The notes under the pieces: model-generated
Told to the model about the DNA's origin: nothing
The model's input: only the letters and a program-made list of their open reading frames with translations
Databases searched by the model: none
Source: Mactra quadrangularis
Taxonomy: Eukaryota > Mollusca > Bivalvia > Venerida > Mactridae
DNA length: 64,000 nucleotides
NCBI GenBank assembly: GCA_025267735.1
Contig: CM046303.1
Coordinates: forward strand, 46,823,380-46,887,379
Direction: 5' to 3'
Position numbers and translations under genes: made by a program
Part shown: positions 57,530 to 64,000 of the stretch, piece by piece
Layout of the letters: each line of letters begins with the position of its first letter
How positions within the stretch are numbered: position 1 is the first letter of the stretch

Positions 57530-57931
57530 CAATCTGATTAAAACCTGATCTAAAATTTTACACTCGCATACTCGCTAATTTAGATCTGGCCTTTTCCAAA
57601 TGAAGGTCACGTTCAGGTGACCTTTTCTCATCTTAGTATTCATGACGAAATTGTTATGATACGTAACTTGTTTACATCACCTATGTCACGCAATTTGAAA
57701 TGAGCCGCCCAATCGCAGACTGTGAATAATACTGCTGATAAATAAGCATGCAAACCTTGATCTAAAAATAGGAATTACGAAATCAAAATATGTTTTATAT
57801 TGTTTTCATCTAGATGAAAGCTACGCATTGATTGGTCGACACAAAGTTCATCTTGACGTGACCTTCATCAGAGAAAGTAGAGAGCCTGTACGACAACGCT
57901 CTACAGGATATAATTCTGTTTACGGAGAGTG
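57530..57931 (-). mobile_element. Mutator-like ~400-bp MITE, copy 5
   Basis: Reverse orientation: caatctgattaaaacctgat ... tctgtttacggagagtg. Perfect 9-bp duplication agaagtaag at 57521-57529 and 57932-57940. Confidence 0.88.
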
Positions 57932-57940
57932 AGAAGTAAG

Positions 57941-58644
57941 AAACATTTAGAAAGAGCACTTAGCTCAAAAGTAAAAGCTGTTTTCATAACTTTACTTGTC
58001 CTCAGGCCAGTAAAACAGTTGCATCTTTGAAGTAGAAAGATATATACCTTAAAACATCTAACTATAAAAGGAAACGATACAACATTATATAATTATATTA
58101 GATAATTATTTCATCGTAATCAGATAACATGATATAATGTTTAAAAGATCTATAAGACGATTACCTTTTAGTTTTATAAAGTATTTAACTTTAACAAAAC
58201 ATATATAATCTTGTAATGGTATAAATATATGGATTATCTCCCTTGATGATTTAATTGATCTATCGTATTATATCTCGGATTATCTCTGATATCAGATAAT
58301 CTGTCGATTTTTTACCAATATAATTTCACCTTATCTAAACTTGCATCAGAGATCTGTGATTGCGTATTACATCATATTTGTTGATTAGGTCGATTAGTTT
58401 TATTGTTTAATTTTGAAAGAAGATTAATGTAATACAACACTGTTTGATTTAAATTGGACAAAAAAGGTTTTAGAAAGTTCTTTAAATGGCTATTTTATGT
58501 TTGAAATATCAATATCTATGAAATAATCAAATCAATATGTGAAATCTTATACCACTGATATTACATTATAATTGTGTTATGTAATTTTATATTAGAGAGA
58601 CATTACAACTTGTTACTTTGATACTTAACTCTCTTAATAACCCA
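57941..58644. other. Noncoding AT-rich DNA
   Basis: Includes a short palindromic patch near 58268-58294 (ttatctctgatatcagataa). No gene recognised. Confidence 0.45.
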
Positions 58645-58886
58645 GTGGTGCTTTTCACAAAATTTCTTACGAAAAAAATCTTTGTAAGTCAAAAGCAAGA
58701 AACATTAATAATACGCTCATTTTTGGCTTATCAATTCTAAATATTATACAAATTGAGTAGAATTGTGTATACATTTTGAATATCATATCATAGTTATGCT
58801 TATTATCCGTCTGACTTTGAAGTGCTAATTATATGAAACTGACTTACGAAGATTTTTTTCGTAAGAATTTTTGTGAAAAGCACCAC
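58645..58886 (+). mobile_element. 242-bp foldback MITE with ~45-bp inverted termini
   Basis: The left arm gtggtgcttttcacaaaatt, cttacgaaaaaaatctt is mirrored by the right arm aagatttttttcgtaag, aatttttgtgaaaagcacca c, with few mismatches. No convincing target duplication, so the superfamily is open. A family B SINE begins immediately after it. Confidence 0.82.
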
Positions 58887-58887
58887 A

Positions 58888-59150
58888 GGTCAGTAGCACA
58901 GTTGGAAGTGCGCCTGGATTTCAAATGTAATGTCCCGAAGGGGGTATGGGTTAAAATCCCTACCGGAAAGGTTATACCCTTCCATGAAAATTTGACAGTA
59001 ATGTCAATTTTCCTCCGTTAATAAGATATATGGAGAAGTTTCCAGCCTTGTGGAAGGGTAGGTGAGTACTGGTTATAGACTAGAGTCCAAGAAAGCTAGG
59101 TTAACGGTTAGATGTGCTGGACGCCGTAAAATAACCTGAAAAATTATAAA
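58888..59150 (+). mobile_element. tRNA-SINE family B, diverged copy
   Basis: ggtcagtagcacagttggaa (A box), gggttaaaatccct (worn B box), ggttatacccttccatgaaa, gtgctggacgccgtaaaata. The end is degraded and lacks the tacggcgtt block. Confidence 0.8.
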
Positions 59151-61492
59151 ATTATGATAACATAATATATATTCAACCGCTTTGTTATTCAGGCTTGTAA
59201 ATTTCAGTGTGAAATTGTGAAAGTTGCTAGGGGACAAGTCTGAAGGGCCTTTTGTCCAAAAGTCTTAATTTCAATTATCAAATTTGGATATTTTTCATAT
59301 TTGTCTTACTCTGAGTGCCTATTCCTCCATTTTAAGCAATTCATTATTTCATCACTTGTCTTTCTGCTTTTGAAATCTTTTGAAAATCCCATGTTTCATG
59401 ATCATCATGTCCATACAGGTCTGAGTTAAGATAATGTATAAGATGTATATATCGCAGACTCAGCGCAAAACATCTTAACTCAAGTTAAAAAAAGAGTGAG
59501 TTACGACTGGTTTGCACTAAGTCAGCGATATCTAAAATTTCTTCTAATTTTCTACAATAAATTGTCTGCTAGTTAATTTTATCATACAAAATCTTCTCAT
59601 TTATTGTAGCCTGTATAACATTATGATATTTGTTCTAACTGAGTAATGTATGTAACAAAAGTGTGTTAAATTGATATTCTCAAGTTGTTTAACCTGGCGT
59701 ATGAGTACTATATAATATTGTTTATGATTTGAGACACTTTCATGTTGCTATATACAATGTCAGGGAAAATATAGCTCTCCTATTGATGAAGTCAATTTTG
59801 GTTATCAGTGTAAATATTGTGACACTTATTTGATTGAAATATTTAAATATATTTGTTTATTGAGCCTAAAAAACTTGCTGATTCAATGCACTCTGCTTTA
59901 TGTCTTGACGTATGACGGAATGCAGTTCTGTAGTATTAGGCCTAAATATACTCTTGACAGATTTTATGACAAAACTTCTAGTCCTTTGTTTTAGATTTGG
60001 GTTTCTTGAATTGCTGTATTAATTTTGGGATTGCTTGGGAATTATTAGGTTAAAGTTCTGTGTATACATGTGATTTTATTTTTGCTTACTTATTTATGTT
60101 TTGTGCATGAAACAGTCTTTATTGCTTATGTTATTTTGCAAGCATTCTATTAAGATAATAAAAAGAAGAATTCACACTTTTGCATATTAATATGCATTTT
60201 ACCAATAGTGAAACTAATATTCTTGCTCAGGTGAATGAAGGGAAAAGAATAAATACGGAGCCATACTCGGTACTGGCTTTGACTTGATTATATGATATAC
60301 TGCAGTGACTGTTAAACCATCTTGCAAATTAGAAAATTAAATTACTGTAATGTAACAATGCTCACACAGGATGAGTTTACAAAATGAGAGCTTGCTGAGA
60401 CGGAGTCATCTATGGTACTTATTGTATCATATTGATTGTAATTAAAGTTTTACAGCGCAATATGACCTTTCTGTGTTGGTGCTCCATAAAACCAAAACAA
60501 TCAAAGTTTTACAAAAGTAATTATTCTATGAGCACAATTTACCGGGTACCCAGGCAGTTGGTTACTGAGACCTTCTGATACCAAGCAGTCCGGTACCTAG
60601 GCCGGTTCTGGTATTGAGTGCAATGAGTCAATGGGTGTTGAAGTACAAATATTGACTCCGAGCATAGACAACTTGACTACCATTTCACACTATGTCTTGC
60701 ATGGTCATGTCTGTAAAATAAGTCATGAGCGCGACATATTCTAAACTTTCACTGTTCTTATTATTTGCTATTTAGAATGCACACTGTCATGAAAAAAAGG
60801 TATTGTAGATTTATAATCAATAATTGATTAAATCATCAAAGCTTGACTTCATACATGGTTGCCTCACTGTATGTCCTTATGCATATTTTTTGTATGAATT
60901 TTTTAGGTTTTAACGAGCTGATCCATTTCACCACATGATTATTGAAATTTCATTTTATTGTGATTTAGGCTGGCTATCATACATAACTCTTCATTGATAC
61001 CATTGACAGAGACGACATGCTGTCATTATTTGAAATTCAAACCACAATGTTTATTCTTTTTATATAATAAGCTGTGTTTATGGCTTTTGATGAAAATTTG
61101 TAATTCAGTCAAAATGTTTATTGAATGTTTATGAAGTCAGTGACTTTATTTGTATGAGGAAGAAGACATTGTATATGCTATGAAAGGATGAAAGGGTTCA
61201 TAATGGAGTGATAAAAAGAATAAAGTGCTGAAATCATTTTCTTTTTAAAAATAAAATCATGAATACTGTTAAGAGCCATAATTCTTATCAGTTCTTTGTG
61301 TTTCCATTTTTTCCATGGAATAATGATGGCAGACATAATTATTTGTTTATAAATATTGTGTTATAGAGTCAGTCATCTTTGAACAAAGATAATGCCTCGA
61401 GTTAGAACTTGTGTATTTTCAGAGTGATTGGTTTTGACTTTTGAGTACAATAGATCTTCATTTAATTTGGTGAAGTTAAGAAAAGTCCTTTA
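59151..61492. other. Noncoding AT-rich DNA
   Basis: No exon or repeat family recognised. A G/C-richer patch at 60541-60620 has several imperfect ggtacc motifs (ccgggtacccagg, ccggtacctaggcc) of unknown meaning. Confidence 0.4.
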
Positions 61493-61713
61493 GGCCACAA
61501 CAAATTCATTATATGTTCTATGGATTCGCTCGCACCTTTTTTTGACGGTTTTTACAAAAAAATATTTTTATTTCCTCCCTTGCTCATAAAAATTTGGTCA
61601 TACTGCTATATAAAGCAAGTGAATAAAGATTTTTTAAAAAAAATTTCTTCGCTCGCTCGCCCCATTTTTTTTTTAGAAAAATCCGTAGAATATATGATCA
61701 ACTTGTTGTGGCC
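61493..61713 (+). mobile_element. Harbinger-like MITE (221 bp)
   Basis: Inverted termini ggccacaacaaattcattat and gatcaacttgttgtggcc extend over about 35 bp, with TTA on both sides (61490-61492 and 61714-61716). The 3-bp TWA duplication fits PIF/Harbinger. No coding capacity. Confidence 0.8.
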
Positions 61714-61716
61714 TTA

Positions 61717-64000
61717 CATTATAAAGATATAATAATATATTTTCCAATCGGGCAGCACAAAACAAGTTTACATCCTTCTTTATTTACATGTACATGTCTA
61801 GTTTTAACCTTACCCATTGGTATGACCTGAATTTCTTCAATGGTTTGAGAAACTGAAAAAAATATGATTTTTTTCTTGTGCATGAAAAATGTATTATATT
61901 CATAAGTATGACACTTATTATATAACTTTCAATTTCTCTACTCCTCTGCATGCAGTTGGTATTCAGTGAAATTGTTAATTGTAAAAACAGCAACTTCCAA
62001 TCTTGCTGAATCATTCTTGAAGTAGTTAAAACTCTTAACATGATCTGCAGCTGTGCTGGGATAGAATATTTTCTGATAAAACAGTAAATACCAAAAAAAA
62101 CATGAAGAGTTTTCTAAGTTCATAGCAATTGTAGATAGAGAAATTTCTTAGAAAACCTGAAATAACTTTCTTTTATTTATGATGTACCAGGGTAATGATA
62201 TTTCAATATGTAGGTAGACTGACTTCATATATTTTACATAATTGTGAGAACTTTGTTCAATTTAGCCTAGAAAACTATTTATTCGCTCCATTGAAAACTA
62301 ATTATCTTTGCAACAAAAATAGGGGCTTTCTTTACTGAATTAATTGAAATTGTTGACATAGAATGAACTCCATAATTATTGTCTTTTTAAGTTTTACTTC
62401 ATGTATTGCAGAATAAATTCTTTTCTCGAATTATATATAAATGTTAGTTGTGTTTTGTCGAAGTTTGTTGTAATTGTTATCAGGACCAAAGCAATCTTAT
62501 AAGATTAGCCTTGTGTGCTTTTGGTTAATGATTATTAAGTTTGGCTATAAATCATCTTATTTATAAGTTTTTGTTATGACTTTATTCTAAATAATACACT
62601 GAACATTGTACCTGCATTATAATGCAGGGATGGGTTCAACGCCATAAGTTAAGAGAAGTGTGCTAACTGAACTCTGTGGTAGATGCTATCATTTACTTTT
62701 AAAAGTAATTTGGAACTCCACTACATTTACTGCTTCCACCATCTTGAATTTTTACTCTGTCTGCTTTTCAAATCCCTTAGCTAATTATAATAGTTAAGCT
62801 TTTGGCAGCAACTTACTGTCTATTCAGTTTAATCCTTTTAGGAAATGTTACCATGCAGTAGAAAATGTGTTGTGGGGAGAGTCATAATTGAACTGAAAAA
62901 CTTGATATCCCTTATAATAAACCCTCAGTCATGATAAATAATGTATCAATATAAAAAACTTAAACTTGTATAAAACCCTGTTATAACATTTTTATCAGTG
63001 ACTTACACCTGAATCTTTGTTCTTGATGTTCACAGTTAGATTGTTGATGCCTGCTTTATCTCTGCTACTAAACATAATGATATTTTATAATATAATATAG
63101 TGAACCAAAATTTACCCTACCAGAGAAAGTGAGAGTTTTTATCTCAACTTGCCAACATTGAAAACAGGAGAATTTTTACTATCAATCATTATGATATGTT
63201 TTTTTACACAAGATAGGTTTTACCTTAATCTTGATGGAATGTTCCGGTATGCTCTGGAACAATGGCCATGAACTATTTCATCAAAATATCTTCATTCTTG
63301 ACTTGATCTCTAGATTCATCCTGCAAAAAAAATGGGCCACCCTGGTTGAGAACAATTCATTTCATTCAGATTATTGGTGGAAAGCCTGCTGGAGATGTTT
63401 CAGGACACTGTTCTATAGATGCTTGGACTTGGCAGGAATCAATTAAGGTACCTTGTTAAAACCCTCAGCAGCTTCAGGTGAGGTCATCATGAAAACAATT
63501 TAAACATCTTCTTATCTAAAATCAAGATATACTGCTTTTGTACATTTAAATTTATTATCTAATTAAATCAAGATTTGTCATGTCTGAATCACATGAAATG
63601 TAGTAACTTACTGTTTTGTCTTCCAAGTTTTCACCATTGTCATTTTAATACAATGATATACATTTCTAATTATATTCTCCTAATATGTCTTTCTAATACA
63701 TCCATTATACTTTCATGAGTGACAGTTTTGAACATCAATAAGATTTGTAACTTTTATTCTGACTTTCTTCCCAAATTGATGAAAATAATAGTTTTTTAAT
63801 CAAATCCTGTAATTTCTGAAGGAATTGTCTTCCTGTCTGTTTTGGTGACACTTGACTTAAAATGTATAAAAACCCAATTTGAAATTCTACACTTGATTTA
63901 AAAAGTTTCAGAAACTTTGGAGTAGGTCTGATGTAATTGAATATTTATTGATCCTTTTACTTTGGCTTTTGAAAACTTCTGATCAAAGTGTTTATATCTC
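61717..64000. other. Noncoding AT-rich DNA to the window end
   Basis: No gene, splice-bounded conserved frame or mobile element is recognised. The 71-codon frame at 63231-63446 has no family resemblance. Confidence 0.4.

Overview
The window looks like AT-rich, intron-rich animal nuclear DNA, most probably from a mollusc and likely a bivalve. Four host genes have split coding exons with GT/AG junctions and recognisable metazoan homologues. The gaps are filled with tRNA-derived SINEs, MITEs, a Tc1 element and large tandem-repeat-bearing elements of the kind common in bivalve genomes. The taxon is an inference from repeat style and gene content.

Layout. (1) 92-3289, minus strand: four exons of a FAAP24 homologue (DNA-repair partner of FANCM); its 3' end lies beyond base 1. 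(2) 3417/3432-12206, plus strand: a complete seven-exon renalase gene (RNLS), head to head with FAAP24 across roughly 130 bp. (3) About 9 kb, from inside a hAT-type MITE in RNLS intron 4 to inside a pogo-like element beyond RNLS, is present twice in tandem (7456-16499 and 17466-26270). The second copy carries an orphan set of RNLS exons 5-7. Each copy holds a 53-bp minisatellite that looks like an amplified fragment of a SINE's tRNA head, interrupted by two other SINEs. (4) 27641-38006, minus strand: a four-exon MZB1/pERp1 homologue (ER-resident, ends KEEL). Its 8-kb first intron holds a 3.75-kb tandem-repeat element and, on the opposite strand, a secreted leucine-rich-repeat gene (34685-36572). 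(5) 39599-40037, plus strand: first coding exon of a Storkhead-box (STOX) homologue. I recognise no further STOX exon, so 40038-64000 is read as its long first intron or as intergenic DNA.

Mobile DNA dominates the rest: an apparently intact Tc1-like element whose transposase has one intron (47995-49622); five copies of one roughly 400-bp MITE family with 9-bp target duplications; several hAT-like elements with 8-bp duplications; a Harbinger-like MITE pair with TTA/TAA duplications; three tRNA-SINE families; and two oppositely oriented copies of an element built of ~145-bp units with a shared 643-bp higher-order period.

Nothing suggests that the host genes act in one pathway; they are neighbours in a eukaryotic chromosome. 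The most informative signals are the RNLS partial duplication with its abrupt change in divergence, the SINE-to-minisatellite conversion, and the tandem nuclear-receptor-like half-sites repeated in the large mobile elements.
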